The notes under the pieces: generated by a model | What the model was told of the DNA's origin: nothing | What the model saw: only the letters and a program-made list of their open reading frames with translations | The model's database searches: none | Made by a program: the position numbers and the translations under genes | NCBI GenBank assembly: GCA_015655215.1 | Contig: JAATFL010000017.1 | Location: 57,147-121,146, forward strand | DNA: 64,000 nucleotides | From: Coriobacteriia bacterium | Lineage (GTDB): Bacteria > Actinomycetota > Coriobacteriia > Coriobacteriales > RUG033 | Direction of reading: 5' to 3' | Shown here: positions 1 through 9,600 of the stretch, piece by piece | Layout: each line of letters starts with the position of its first letter | How positions within the stretch are numbered: position 1 is the first letter of the stretch

Positions 1-606
1 TGCTTCAAGGAGAACAGACCGTGGATTTACGCGGGGGCGATTGTCGGAGCGGGAATGACCATGAACATCATTCCCGGCGAGACGCCTTGCCTTCGCTGCC
101 TCTTCTCACATTCGCTTCCATCTGGAACCGGACCCACCTGCAGCACGGCGGGTGTTGTGAACGGCATCACGGGAGTCATCGCCTCAATCGCTTCGACCGA
201 AGCGCTGAAGATCCTCATCGGTTCAAGCGATGTGAGAAAAACCCTCCTTGCTATCGATATCTGGAGCAACCTGTTCGATGAAATAACGATAGAGCAGAAC
301 CGGGATTGCCCCGTATGCGCTCATCACGAGTACAAGCTGCTTGGGCGCCTTTCCGGTTCCTATACGACCAGTCTGTGCGGCAGAGATTCGGTGCAGGTCG
401 TGCCCGGATCGAAGACAACCATTGACATCGAACGGTTTGCCCAAAGACTCAAGGGTATCGGGACGGTTCGATACAGTAGGTTCATGCTGCAGTTCTCCGG
501 TGGAGAGGTCGAGTTCAGCTTGTTTCCGGATGGTCGGGCAATCATCGATAAGGTGAAGGACGAGAGCGCTGCAAGATCCATCTATTCTGAGTACATCGGC
601 CTATGA
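1..606 (+). CDS. ThiF/MoeB/HesA-family adenylyltransferase, 5'-truncated by window edge
   Basis: The frame is open from the first base, so the N-terminal nucleotide-binding part lies outside the window. The visible 201 residues are the C-terminal half of an E1-like enzyme that adenylates the C-terminal Gly-Gly of a small sulfur-carrier protein (ThiS/MoaD type). Seen: the conserved block GMTMNIIPGETPCLRC, two Cys pairs (visible residues 30/33 and 103/106) that would hold a structural zinc, and PTCSTAGVV with a Cys near the usual active-site position. The last 60 or so residues, including FPDGRAIIDKVKDESAAR, form the extra C-terminal domain found in many thiamine-type ThiF proteins. Whether the partner is ThiS or MoaD cannot be decided, because the informative neighbours are upstream of the window. 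Confidence 0.85.
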   Translation, partial: CFKENRPWIYAGAIVGAGMTMNIIPGETPCLRCLFSHSLPSGTGPTCSTAGVVNGITGVIASIASTEALKILIGSSDVRKTLLAIDIWSNLFDEITIEQNRDCPVCAHHEYKLLGRLSGSYTTSLCGRDSVQVVPGSKTTIDIERFAQRLKGIGTVRYSRFMLQFSGGEVEFSLFPDGRAIIDKVKDESAARSIYSEYIGL

Positions 607-772
607 GCTTTGACGGGAACGGGAAGACGGTACCCAGCACTTTCCCCAGACGGAGGGCGAGCGGTCGGCGAGGTCAATAGTGCGACGGGTTACAGAGTGA
701 GCGTGTTCAACTTGCTCGGCGAGAAGTTCGATGGCTTGAGAGATCCTTCATGTTGCCATTACGTACTATAAT
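603..772 (+). other. Non-coding gap with a possible gene remnant
   Basis: An ATG overlaps the preceding stop (ATGA at 603-606) and starts a 25-residue frame that ends at 680. A second frame, in phase with the upstream gene, runs to about 771 and reads like a protein fragment (GYRVSVFNLLGEKFDGLR). Together they could be a decayed, frameshifted gene that once followed the ThiF gene. No family was recognised, and chance cannot be excluded. Confidence 0.15.
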
Positions 773-783
773 GAAAATTCATT
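767..783 (+). promoter_or_regulatory. Candidate -10 box with overlapping inverted repeat upstream of LuxR gene
   Basis: A perfect TATAAT lies at 767-772 in a locally AT-rich patch, 66 bases before the LuxR start at 838. It overlaps a short inverted repeat, AATGAA-AA-TTCATT (770-783), that could be an operator. No good -35 box is present at standard spacing, so a regulated promoter is possible. Confidence 0.4.
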
Positions 784-837
784 GTGGAAAGAGGCGATTG
801 ACGATGGCCCGAGAGCCTTGGGCCTGATGGGTGCTGT

Positions 838-2274
838 ATGAGACAATCCAAGCAGGATACCGTTGTGCTGATAGTCTGCGCCGCAATGTTCATCGCAAGC
901 TGCACACCGTTTTCATTCGTTGTCTCAACATTCGGGAACTATCCTGCCTCCGAGTCACTGAATCAATGCTATGCCCTCCCCATGCTTGGAAGCATCATCC
1001 TGAGCACGCTTGTCGGCCTTGCTTCAAACGGCGGAGCGAACACGAATCGATTCCTGGGCAATCTCGTGCTCTTCGGAGGCTTCATCCTGTATTTCCTTGG
1101 ATCAATCCTCTTTGTGATCATCATGATCCTCGGCCTTCCCGCCGACGTTGGCTACCTTGCTGGCGTCCTTACCGGAGTCGGTTATCTTCCCGTCGGGTAC
1201 ATCTGGTACCGCAAGCTCATCGAGGTCGACACCGTTGCCCTCATACCATGTTCCTCTGCCGCCTTGGGTATAGCCGGTGCACTGCTCTTCTTGATGAGCT
1301 GTGTACCGCTTGGTGCCCAGTACATCCTATTTGCGGTCTTCCTGACAGGTGGTCTCTATCTGCCTTTCTCCGAGCTGCTCTCTGACGATGCTGCTTTTGG
1401 GCATGCTCCCAAGTCGGTCGGATTCCGTCAGGTCATGGACAAGATGGGGAAGGTGGGAGGGCTCGTCATCGTGCCCGGTCTCGCATTGCTGTTGTTCGCA
1501 TTCATGACAGGTGTACGCAAGCAAGCTCTGGTTGGCACATTCGACAACGAGATGTTCGGAGCGATCAGCGCTGCTCTCATCGCGTTCTTCTGTGCACTCT
1601 ATTTCAGAAAAGGGCCGTTCGCTCCATTCACGATACGTGTGGTCGTTCCCATATCGATTGGCATCCTCGCCGTGTTCGATGCCTTTCCCGATGGATCCAT
1701 GCCCCTCTATTGGGGAGGAATGCTCCTTTACACGTTCATCTTCTTCGTCGCAGTCGTCTCGATACCGACCTTGATGGAGATGGTTAGAGCTGAGAGCCTT
1801 CCGGCGGCGATACCCCTCTGCTTGATCACGGGAAGCATGTGCATTGCCTCGCTGGGCGGCATCTGCTTCCATCTGCTTTCCCCCGTTCCGGATTATGGAC
1901 CCTATCTTCGAGGTGCATCCGCTATTTTCTTTGCGATTATCCTTGCCGTGCTTACCACCGAATCATGGAAGACCTATGCCTCCCGTACCTTGAACGATGT
2001 TGCCGACGGGCCGGATGGGGTTTTCTCGAAAAGGAAGTTGGACTTTGAGGAGCGATGCTTGCTGATTGCGCAGACCAAGAGGCTCTCCAAGCGCGAGTCC
2101 CAGGTACTTGTGCTTCTCGGTCGTGGACACAGCGTCGTGTACATCTCGGACAGTCTCTTCATAGCAGAGAGCACCGCCCGAACACATATCGGGAATATCT
2201 ATAGGAAACTCGGCATTCGCTCTCGAGATAACCTTCTCACGTTGATCGACGCCGTCGGTGAAGATGGCGAGTAA
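838..2274 (+). CDS. LuxR-family regulator with multi-pass membrane N-terminus
   Basis: 478 residues. The first 380 or so form about 12 hydrophobic segments resembling a transporter-like membrane domain. After a short linker, the C-terminal LuxR-type helix-turn-helix spans about residues 414-472 (KRLSKRESQVLVLLGRGHSV, then ESTARTHIGNIYRKLGIRSR). This architecture is common in Eggerthellaceae, where such genes sit beside secreted flavin reductases; the membrane part is presumed to sense a ligand and the HTH to regulate the neighbour. The flavin reductase gene follows 250 bases downstream on the same strand. The Shine-Dalgarno sequence before 838 is weak. Two paralogues (18331 and 23252) share the design. 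The ligand is unknown. Confidence 0.85.
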   Translation: MRQSKQDTVVLIVCAAMFIASCTPFSFVVSTFGNYPASESLNQCYALPMLGSIILSTLVGLASNGGANTNRFLGNLVLFGGFILYFLGSILFVIIMILGLPADVGYLAGVLTGVGYLPVGYIWYRKLIEVDTVALIPCSSAALGIAGALLFLMSCVPLGAQYILFAVFLTGGLYLPFSELLSDDAAFGHAPKSVGFRQVMDKMGKVGGLVIVPGLALLLFAFMTGVRKQALVGTFDNEMFGAISAALIAFFCALYFRKGPFAPFTIRVVVPISIGILAVFDAFPDGSMPLYWGGMLLYTFIFFVAVVSIPTLMEMVRAESLPAAIPLCLITGSMCIASLGGICFHLLSPVPDYGPYLRGASAIFFAIILAVLTTESWKTYASRTLNDVADGPDGVFSKRKLDFEERCLLIAQTKRLSKRESQVLVLLGRGHSVVYISDSLFIAESTARTHIGNIYRKLGIRSRDNLLTLIDAVGEDGE

Positions 2275-2524
2275 GGGTTTCTGCTTGCCTCGTCTCATAT
2301 ATGTTGAACTGCGGAGATCGTGCAAACTCATCAAATACCGCGATGCCCAAGGACGCATAGGAATGAAATTCCATCAATAGAGCGATGCCCTGTAAGGTTC
2401 TCTGCACCCTACAATGCCGAGGCCACGGCAACGGGTCGCGGCCTTGCGCCCTGGCGCAGGATTTCCTAGGTTACGGAGATATGGCATGAGGGAATCGGAG
2501 AACGGGAATGAGGGTACCGCACGT

Positions 2525-4261
2525 ATGAGCTTTGAGCGCAGGAGCTTCCTGCGCATGGGAGCTGTGGCGGCGGCAGGGGTTGCGGCAGCTGGTCTTGTCG
2601 CCTGCAGTCCAGGTACGGGTGACGGCAACACGACCACTTCGGAGACGACCAGCACTTCCTCTTGGCGCACCGCACCAGCCGCAGTCGGCGACTCCGAGAT
2701 TGTCGAGACGTACGATTGCGATGTGCTGGTCATCGGTCTTGGACACGCGGGTTGCACGGCCCTACGTGCTGCATCGGAGGCCGGTGCCTCGGTTTGCGCA
2801 ATGGTCAACCAACCCGAGAGCAGCATGGTCTTCATGTCGGGTGGCCAGGTCGGCCATATCAACTCACAGTTCCTTGGCGGCAATGGCGTTCCTACGGTCG
2901 ATGCCGTTGAGTTTGTCAACGACTGGCAGGTACGTTCCAACAACCGTTCGAACCCCGGTCTGGTCATGAACTATACCAACAACTGCGGGACCTGCTTCGA
3001 CTGGCTCACTGACTGCCTGACATCCGGCGAAAAGACTGCGATCACCATCCGCGAGTGGCCCAACAGCGATGCTCGCCATATGACCAACTACTCAGGTGTC
3101 AAGACGTGGGTCGGTACCGCGAACACCGGTAGCTATCAGACTGCCATGCTACAGAACTGCATCAGCATCGCCGTCAACGCAGGAGGAAAGATATACTACG
3201 GTACAACCGGATCCCAGCTCATCACCGACAGCAGCGGAGCTGTGACCGGTGCATACGGTAAGAACGATAGCGGCTATGTCCGAGTCAACGCCTCCAAAGG
3301 TGTGATCATCGCGACGGGTGACTTCTCTGGCAACACCGACATGTGCAAGGACCTCTTGACGGAGATCGTCAATGCCATGGGACCCGACGATTCCTTCTCC
3401 AGCGTGAGTGGGCGCGATGGTTCGGGCATACAGATGGGCTATTGGGCGGGTGGACGTCTTGACCCATGCATGAGCGCTATGGATGGTGCCTATATCTATC
3501 CATGTGATTCGCCAACCGACCCTCTGGGCGCGACATCCGCCCTCTGGATCAACGCAAATGGCGAGCGCTACTGCAACGAGGGATTCGGCTCGACCGAGCT
3601 TGAGGCATTCCCCGGTGCCCGTCAGCCGAGCGGTGATCTCTACACCATCTTCGACAGCAACTACGAGGCCCTCATCAAGGCGCAGCCTTTCGGTCACATG
3701 AGCTTCGATTACGTCAACAGCGATTTCTCGTCCCTTGCGACGACTTTGACCACCTCCTACACCAACGGTGCGAGCGGTTCAAACGGAACCACGACAGACG
3801 ACTCATCATCAAGCGGTGGCGATAAGGCCACGATGGCGGCCACGAACGTCTTCGCTGCGGATACCGTCGAGACGCTTGGCACCTATCTTGGCTTCACCGG
3901 CACCACCCTCACCAACTTCGTCGCAACGGTAAAACGCTATAACGAACTGTGTGCACAGGGCATCGATGAGGACTTCGGGAAGGATTCCGCCCTGCTGTTC
4001 CCCATCTCAAACCCTCCCTACTATGGATACCATGGGAAGAAGGAACTCGGGTCGATCATGGTCACAACATCTGGTCTGTTGATCGACAAGAACGGCCAGG
4101 TTCTCAGCGAGGATTATCAGCCAATCAAGGGCCTCTTCGCCGCTGGCAATGCATCTGGTTCTCGATTCGGTTTTGAGTACTTCACCTCGATTGCCGGAGA
4201 GTCTCTCTCCATGGCCCAGACCATGGGCATGGTGACCGGCGGGTACGTGGCAAAACTCTAG
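2525..4261 (+). CDS. Tat-exported FAD-dependent reductase (fumarate reductase flavoprotein-like), putative lipoprotein
   Basis: 578 residues from ATG 2525; an in-frame ATG at 2486 with ACGGAG upstream would add 13. The N-terminus has a twin-arginine signal (ERRSFLR, RR at 5-6), a hydrophobic stretch and a lipobox-like LVAC (C27), so it is probably exported folded with FAD and lipid-anchored. A Rossmann motif GLGHAG (71-76) opens the FAD-binding domain, and the C-terminal GLFAAGNASGSRFGFEY is the second FAD contact of this superfamily. The HHTMGG-type active-site motif of Shewanella flavocytochrome c fumarate reductase is absent; the matching region reads KKELGSIMVTTSG. The substrate is therefore probably not fumarate. 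No cytochrome gene is adjacent. It is likely controlled by the upstream LuxR protein. Confidence 0.85.
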   Translation: MSFERRSFLRMGAVAAAGVAAAGLVACSPGTGDGNTTTSETTSTSSWRTAPAAVGDSEIVETYDCDVLVIGLGHAGCTALRAASEAGASVCAMVNQPESSMVFMSGGQVGHINSQFLGGNGVPTVDAVEFVNDWQVRSNNRSNPGLVMNYTNNCGTCFDWLTDCLTSGEKTAITIREWPNSDARHMTNYSGVKTWVGTANTGSYQTAMLQNCISIAVNAGGKIYYGTTGSQLITDSSGAVTGAYGKNDSGYVRVNASKGVIIATGDFSGNTDMCKDLLTEIVNAMGPDDSFSSVSGRDGSGIQMGYWAGGRLDPCMSAMDGAYIYPCDSPTDPLGATSALWINANGERYCNEGFGSTELEAFPGARQPSGDLYTIFDSNYEALIKAQPFGHMSFDYVNSDFSSLATTLTTSYTNGASGSNGTTTDDSSSSGGDKATMAATNVFAADTVETLGTYLGFTGTTLTNFVATVKRYNELCAQGIDEDFGKDSALLFPISNPPYYGYHGKKELGSIMVTTSGLLIDKNGQVLSEDYQPIKGLFAAGNASGSRFGFEYFTSIAGESLSMAQTMGMVTGGYVAKL

Positions 4262-4280
4262 ACATCCATCAGACTCTTGG

Positions 4281-4325
4281 TCACCAGACGGTATCCGAAC
4301 ATCGACAACGGGTACCGTCTGGTGA
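4281..4325 (+). terminator. Strong hairpin after flavin reductase gene
   Basis: TCACCAGACGGTA (4281-4293) pairs perfectly with TACCGTCTGGTGA (4313-4325). TCCG and CGGG extend the stem inward with one G-T pair, leaving an 11-base loop. It begins 20 bases after the stop codon. There is no clear T-tract, so it may end transcription with help or only stabilise the 3' end. Confidence 0.6.
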
Positions 4326-4580
4326 TCCGTAGTATCTCAGGCGAGAAAGCGAGGGATGCAGGTGCCAGACCCGGAGGAAGCCTCGACGGTGGGGGTGATG
4401 GGTAGTGGCGAGAAGGTATCCGCACATGCTGGACCAACATAGAAGCAGTTGGGAAACGTTTTGGTGCCTTTCACTTGAAGCCATGAATGGGTCATATCGC
4501 TGAACCTATAATGGCTCCTTCGATGTTATCGGTGCTTTTCCTGTTGCCACACGTTCTTCGATGGGTTGGAAGGGTCGTCT
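4326..4580. other. Intergenic region with candidate promoter for PAP2 gene
   Basis: No convincing gene is present. A perfect TATAAT at 4507-4512 lies 69 bases before the PAP2 start; ATGAAT (4483-4488) is a poor -35 at 18-base spacing. Nothing else was recognised. Confidence 0.35.
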
Positions 4581-5306
4581 ATGCCATCTCTTGCCGAGGG
4601 CCGGGAGCCCTTGTCATCCAAGGGGCGTCTCGCCATCTTGGGGGCCAGCTTGGTTCTCGGCATGCTCGTCTTCTTGTATGCCTATATCGGGATGAACCAG
4701 TACACCGGCTTGGGTGTGTTGGACCAACCGCTCCTGTCCTGGATGCTTCTCCAACGCAACTCCACGGTCACGGATGTCATGGAGATGGTCTCAACCGTCG
4801 CAGACCCTTCCGTACTCGCCGGAATCGTCATCACCTGCGCGGTGGTCTGGGCATTCGTCAAACGTGAGATCATCCGACCAACCTTGCTCATCGCCGCGAT
4901 GGGCCTCGCCGCGGCGACCTCGACGCTGCTGAAGATCGTCTTGATGAATCCCCGTCCGCCCCTGGCGGACATGGTCCTTCCCTATGAGGCGGATTACTCG
5001 TTTCCATCAGGTCACACGCTCGGTATGCTTGTCTTCCTGCTGGTACTGGGCTACCTGGTATACTCTCGCCGTTTCGACAGGGGGCGGTTCTGCGGTTGGA
5101 CCGTATTCGCGTTCCTGGCAGCAGCCACAGTCGCATCCAGTCGTCTGTATCTTGGGTATCATTGGGTGACGGACGTGGTCGCTTCGTTTGGCCTGGGGTT
5201 CATCATCCTTGCGATGGTCGTGATTGCAGATGAACTCGTCTCGAGACACCTCGGTGGCGGAGGTCGTGTCGCGCTCGATGGTGACGTTGGATGGAGCCAA
5301 GATTGA
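4581..5306 (+). CDS. PAP2-family membrane phosphatase
   Basis: 241 residues, integral membrane. All three signature motifs of type 2 phosphatidic acid phosphatases are present: K-x6-R-P in KIVLMNPRPP, PSGH in YSFPSGHT, and SR-x5-H-x3-D in SSRLYLGYHWVTDV. Enzymes of this family remove phosphate from lipid phosphates such as undecaprenyl pyrophosphate or phosphatidylglycerol phosphate on the outer face of the membrane. ATG 4581 is chosen over the TTG at 4566 because GGAAGG sits 7 bases before it. It overlaps the next gene by 16 bases, suggesting translational coupling. Substrate specificity cannot be read from the sequence. Confidence 0.85.
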   Translation: MPSLAEGREPLSSKGRLAILGASLVLGMLVFLYAYIGMNQYTGLGVLDQPLLSWMLLQRNSTVTDVMEMVSTVADPSVLAGIVITCAVVWAFVKREIIRPTLLIAAMGLAAATSTLLKIVLMNPRPPLADMVLPYEADYSFPSGHTLGMLVFLLVLGYLVYSRRFDRGRFCGWTVFAFLAAATVASSRLYLGYHWVTDVVASFGLGFIILAMVVIADELVSRHLGGGGRVALDGDVGWSQD

Positions 5307-5851
5307 ACGGTCGCGCAAGACTCTCAGCTGACGAGGCGGTGCATGCCGGTTTCGATTTCATGCTCGTCTTGAAGACGTTCTTCGCTATCGGCGAGGTTGC
5401 CTGTGGCATCGCGCTGTTCTTCCTCACTCCCGATCTCATCCAACATGCGGTCGGGTTCTTCACAGGTGGTGAACTTGCGACGGATTCGACGGATTTCGTC
5501 GCAACCCGTCTCGTCGCATGGGCCGACACGTTCTCACTGGATACCGAGCGGTTTGGGATGATCTACCTCATCTCCCATGGCGTGGCGAAGCTTGTCGTGC
5601 TTGCGCTACTGTGGAAGGGCAAATCCTGGTCTTACCCTCTCTCGGTCACCCTGTTCACGGCATTCATCGTCTACCAACTCCATCGCTTCGTCTATACCCA
5701 CTCCCCGATGCTCATCGTCCTAACGGTCCTCGATGTGGTGATGATCGTCCTCACCATCCTTGAGTACAGACGATTGAGGCGAGTCTCATGTCCTCCCATC
5801 GGAGGTGGGACACCGGATGCCGAGAACGAGAAGCGTGGGGACTGCATCTGA
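5291..5851 (+). CDS. DUF2127-family membrane protein
   Basis: 186 residues with about four hydrophobic segments. The pattern FDFMLVLKTFFAIGEVACG near the N-terminus and ISHGVAKLVVLALLWKGKSW in the middle is typical of the DUF2127 predicted membrane proteins; function unknown. It starts inside the end of the PAP2 gene, so the two are probably co-transcribed. The start codon has only a weak Shine-Dalgarno site. Confidence 0.65.
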   Translation: MEPRLNGRARLSADEAVHAGFDFMLVLKTFFAIGEVACGIALFFLTPDLIQHAVGFFTGGELATDSTDFVATRLVAWADTFSLDTERFGMIYLISHGVAKLVVLALLWKGKSWSYPLSVTLFTAFIVYQLHRFVYTHSPMLIVLTVLDVVMIVLTILEYRRLRRVSCPPIGGGTPDAENEKRGDCI

Positions 5852-6013
5852 TCGAGGGAGGGGAGAAGGGAGGTTTCCTCCATGGATGGAATGCCACGTA
5901 GCGCTGCTTGACAGTGCACGTGCAAGAGGGGAGCATGGGGGGATGCAGAGGTCTTCTGCCCGTCGATGCACAGCAGCCCTGTGGCCAGGCGGTCGAGGAG
6001 AGGGGCGTGTGCC

Positions 6014-6250
6014 ATGCAGCGCCGATTCAAGGTCAACTCATACACCACATACAGCATCGGATGCTTCCTCGTCTGGGCGATCATCTTCGGAATAGGCGCC
6101 CTGCATCCTCAGGATACGGGGCATGTCCTACTGCTCGTCTTCGGGGGGTGGTTCATCGGTTGGCTCTCGGCGACGATAGCCCGCTACGTCTACCCGCCAC
6201 CGAAGCAGGAACGCACGGACCGCCCAAACGAGCATACACGGGCGATGTGA
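6014..6250 (+). CDS. Small two-helix membrane protein, unknown function
   Basis: 78 residues: a basic N-terminus (MQRRFKVNSYTTYSI), two membrane segments (about residues 14-31 and 38-56), and a hydrophilic Pro/Arg-rich tail. A purine-rich GAGGAGAGGGG lies upstream of ATG 6014, which supports translation. It follows the DUF2127 gene by 162 bases on the same strand. No family was recognised. Confidence 0.5.
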   Translation: MQRRFKVNSYTTYSIGCFLVWAIIFGIGALHPQDTGHVLLLVFGGWFIGWLSATIARYVYPPPKQERTDRPNEHTRAM

Positions 6251-6632
6251 GCGATGAGAGGGAATGGCGGTGGGACCCCGACAGGATGGGACCTGCTTAT
6301 CCATAAATGTAAATTTGTTTGGCTTTGATCCGCGATTCCCGATTGATTGGCCGTGGACGGAGAAGGTCTTATCCGGACAATACCATCGCCCTGCCCCTCA
6401 TACGCATAATCGAAAAGGGCGAGCATCCGCTACGAAGGGCTGGTGGCATGCGTATGTGGGAAAGCCATGATTGCGAGCAACGGTTTTGGAATAGCGAAGA
6501 GGCAAAATCTTATCGTGCGAGGCATGCGGTTCGTCGATTCTCCATCGTCAATTAACTGTCTTTTAGAATAATCGAGGTCATTTTGGAACCTATAAGCTAA
6601 AATCAATTAGGAATGCTCTTGAAAATACCGTT
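6251..6632. other. Intergenic region, AT-rich in its second half, no supported gene
   Basis: From about 6540 the base composition drops well below the neighbouring GC, as expected for a promoter zone or the edge of acquired DNA. A 78-codon frame at 6319-6555 has no recognisable family and no clear ribosome site, and is not accepted. No cyclic-di-GMP riboswitch core was recognised by eye. Confidence 0.4.
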
Positions 6633-6664
6633 CAATAGCTATATTGTTAACAATATAGCTATTG
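6633..6664. repeat. Perfect 32-bp palindrome upstream of the GGDEF/EAL gene
   Basis: CAATAGCTATATTGTT is followed immediately by its exact reverse complement, with no spacer. It ends 15 bases before ATG 6679. A no-loop palindrome of this length suits a dimeric regulator's operator better than a terminator; as RNA it could also hide the start region of the gene. Confidence 0.85.
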
Positions 6665-6678
6665 TAGAAATGTAGCGT

Positions 6679-9600
6679 ATGGCGCGCTTGTCACTTTTCG
6701 TCCATGGAGATCAGGCTATACATCTGCTCGTGCCAAGTTGGGAAGAACTTGTGCCCCATATGGAGGGTTACGTGAAACTGGGATTTTATCCAACGAAAAG
6801 ACCGCATGGAGAGTCCTCGACCAACGAAGCCTTTCCTTTAACGCAACCAGCATGGCGGGATTCGTCTGCTGCGTTTTGCATCGTGCTGGACGCGAAGCTC
6901 TCCCTTCTTGCGTGGAGTGACGAATTCCTGAAACTGCTCGGTCATGAATCCGATGAGGGATTGAAGCGACAGGACAATTGCACGATGGCATATCTACTAT
7001 CTGTCGATCAGTTCGAGGATGTGCGTCAAGCGGTCCTGGAAGCCTCGGAGACAGGCGAACGGGACGTCACGCTTGATTTTTCCGTTACGGATACGGACGG
7101 GGAAATCAAAAGCCATGACTGCTACGGTCGATTCGCCTACGGAGAAGGCAACGAGCCGGTGATGGTCGGCTTCATCCCTGATCCGATAGACAAACGTACC
7201 ATGGAGGACTGTTACCGCTTTTTTGAAGAAGAGTATCATCTTGTTTGCGGGCAAAGTGATAAGTACTATTTGGTGTATGATTTTTATTTGCAAAGCATAT
7301 TTCCAAGATTTGACGATCTGATACCCCCTGGGTTACTCTATGCGATTTCCAGCCAACCATACGATATGATTGATTCTGGCCTTATCGCTAACGATGACCA
7401 CGACGCGTTCATCGTCTTCTACAAGAAGATCCTATCCGGTAGTCCCATTGCAGATACTGATATCCGGTTTAAGGGAACGGATGGCGAATACCATCTATAC
7501 CATCTGGAATCCAATACGATATTTAATAACGACAAAACTCCGCGTAGAGCGTTGATCTCTGCTTGCATTAAAACCGATCAAGATGCTGCCTGCGAAAAAT
7601 GGTTGAGCTCCCTTGCCTATACCGATTCCGACTTCGTTCTCTACCTCGAGGCGAATCTCACACAGGATAAAATCGAAAGCAGAAGAGTGACGTGGAAATC
7701 CCATTCGGATGATCTCTCCATCGAGGAGTTCACGCGTCTTACCGATGTCTTAGGCCAATCCTATGCCTACCAGGAGGACAGGCAGTCCTTCCAGGAGTTT
7801 ATGAGTCGGGAACGTCTGCTTGCCCTGTATTCCAGCGGAGTTTGCGAGGATACCTTCGAATTCCGTATGGTGACGGGGGACGATCCTCTCCGCACGCACG
7901 TCATCTTGCATCTGTCGCAATATCCGTTTTCCGAGGATATAAAGGCATGTATCACCATCATCGCAATTGAAAGGCATCGGCGAGAACTCGAGCAGCTCGA
8001 ACAACGTGCCTCCATGGACTCGCTGACAAAGGCGCTCAATCGCACGGCGATCGAAAAGCGAATCACGGACATTCTGCAAAGGGCCTCAGATAACGAGACC
8101 TCCGCTCTGTACATGATCGATCTCGATAATTTCAAAGAGATCAACGATAGGCTAGGCCATCAGCAGGGTGATGAGACACTGATATATGTGGTTTCCGCCA
8201 TACGCGAGGTGTTTCGATCCTCCGATGTGATAGGTCGTCTCGGTGGCGACGAATTCATGGTCTTCATGTCCGGTAAGATAACCACCGAACTCATAAGGAA
8301 AAGGGCGATGTCCGTTGTGGACGCCTTGCAGCTGAGCGTCGGCGGAGCGGGTGGCTTGGACATCTCCGCCAGCGTCGGTGTGGTAATCGTCGATGGGGGC
8401 GGCGCGGATTTCAGCACGCTCTATAAACTGGTTGACAATGCGCTCTATGTCGCCAAACGAGCGGGGAAGAACCGCTGCCATATCGTGCGGGTGGGTGCAT
8501 CCTCCCTGCCCGAGGCTCCGGCATCTCCCGCTAACACCATACAACTTCAGACGCTTTTGCAGTACATGGATGGGGGCGTCGTTCTGTTCGTCATCGGCGC
8601 GAAGATCAGACTCCTGTACGCCAGCCCTGGCGTCACCGCACCCCTCGTGCGGGGCAGCATCGATTTGTCCGATGGGGGAGAGGCGATCTTCTCACGGATC
8701 TTTCCCATGGACAGCAAGGTGCTCGAAGTGGCGATGCGTGAGAGCGCAGAGAACGACATGCCCGTGGATATCACCTTCCGCGTGCTCAGCTATGAAGAAG
8801 AGATTCGATGGTTCCATGCGAGGGCGGTTCGCATCCCATACGATGACAGCGAATATCCGGTGATGACCGCGGTCATCACCGATGTGACCAAACTGAAGGA
8901 ACAGGAGTCGACTCTCCGAGAAAGTGGTGAGCGTACGCGCATCGCCTTTAATCAGACGTCCCAGACGCTTTGGGAGGTCGACATCCGGGAGAGGACCTTC
9001 ACCACATTCAATCTGGAAGGGCAAGAGGCAGATGACAAGCAGGTCGCTTACTCCGACATCCCGAAGTCGATGCTGGATGCAGACGTACCGCATCCAGCAT
9101 CGAAGGCCGTGTTCGCCCAGTTCATGAATGATCTGCTCTCCGGCAAGCCCGAGGATAGCGCCGTGTTCGTCGTCCGCTATTTCCAAACGAGCATCTATGG
9201 TTGGGCGAGGGCATCGTATCACACACTCTATGGCGAGGACGGCATGCCGCTCAAGGCGATCGGTACATTCGAGAAGATGCCGACCATCTTTAACGAACAG
9301 ACGCGGTTCCAACAGGCGGAAACGCTGTTTGAGGCGTTGGCTGGCCATGAGATGGACCTATTGATCGTCAACCTTACAACCGATACCATCAAAAATGCCT
9401 CCGCCAACCTGAAGCATGTCGAGGGGGGGAGGTACTCAACGCTTGCACGGGAGTATGGCTACGCCGCTCTCTCCGATGAGGATGCGTTGAAGCAAAGGCG
9501 GTTCATGCCACAGGCACTGGCTGAAGCGTATGCCGCCGGAACCACGTGGGTCGAGGCCGAGTATCGTCATCGCGGCGCCGCACATCGCAGCGCACGCTGG

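Noticed and set aside
6319..6555. 78-codon frame before the GGDEF/EAL gene
   Set aside because: No recognisable family, arginine-rich composition and no Shine-Dalgarno site.
6251..6632. Cyclic-di-GMP riboswitch before the GGDEF/EAL gene
   Set aside because: No match to the conserved core around AGGGCAAACC could be found.
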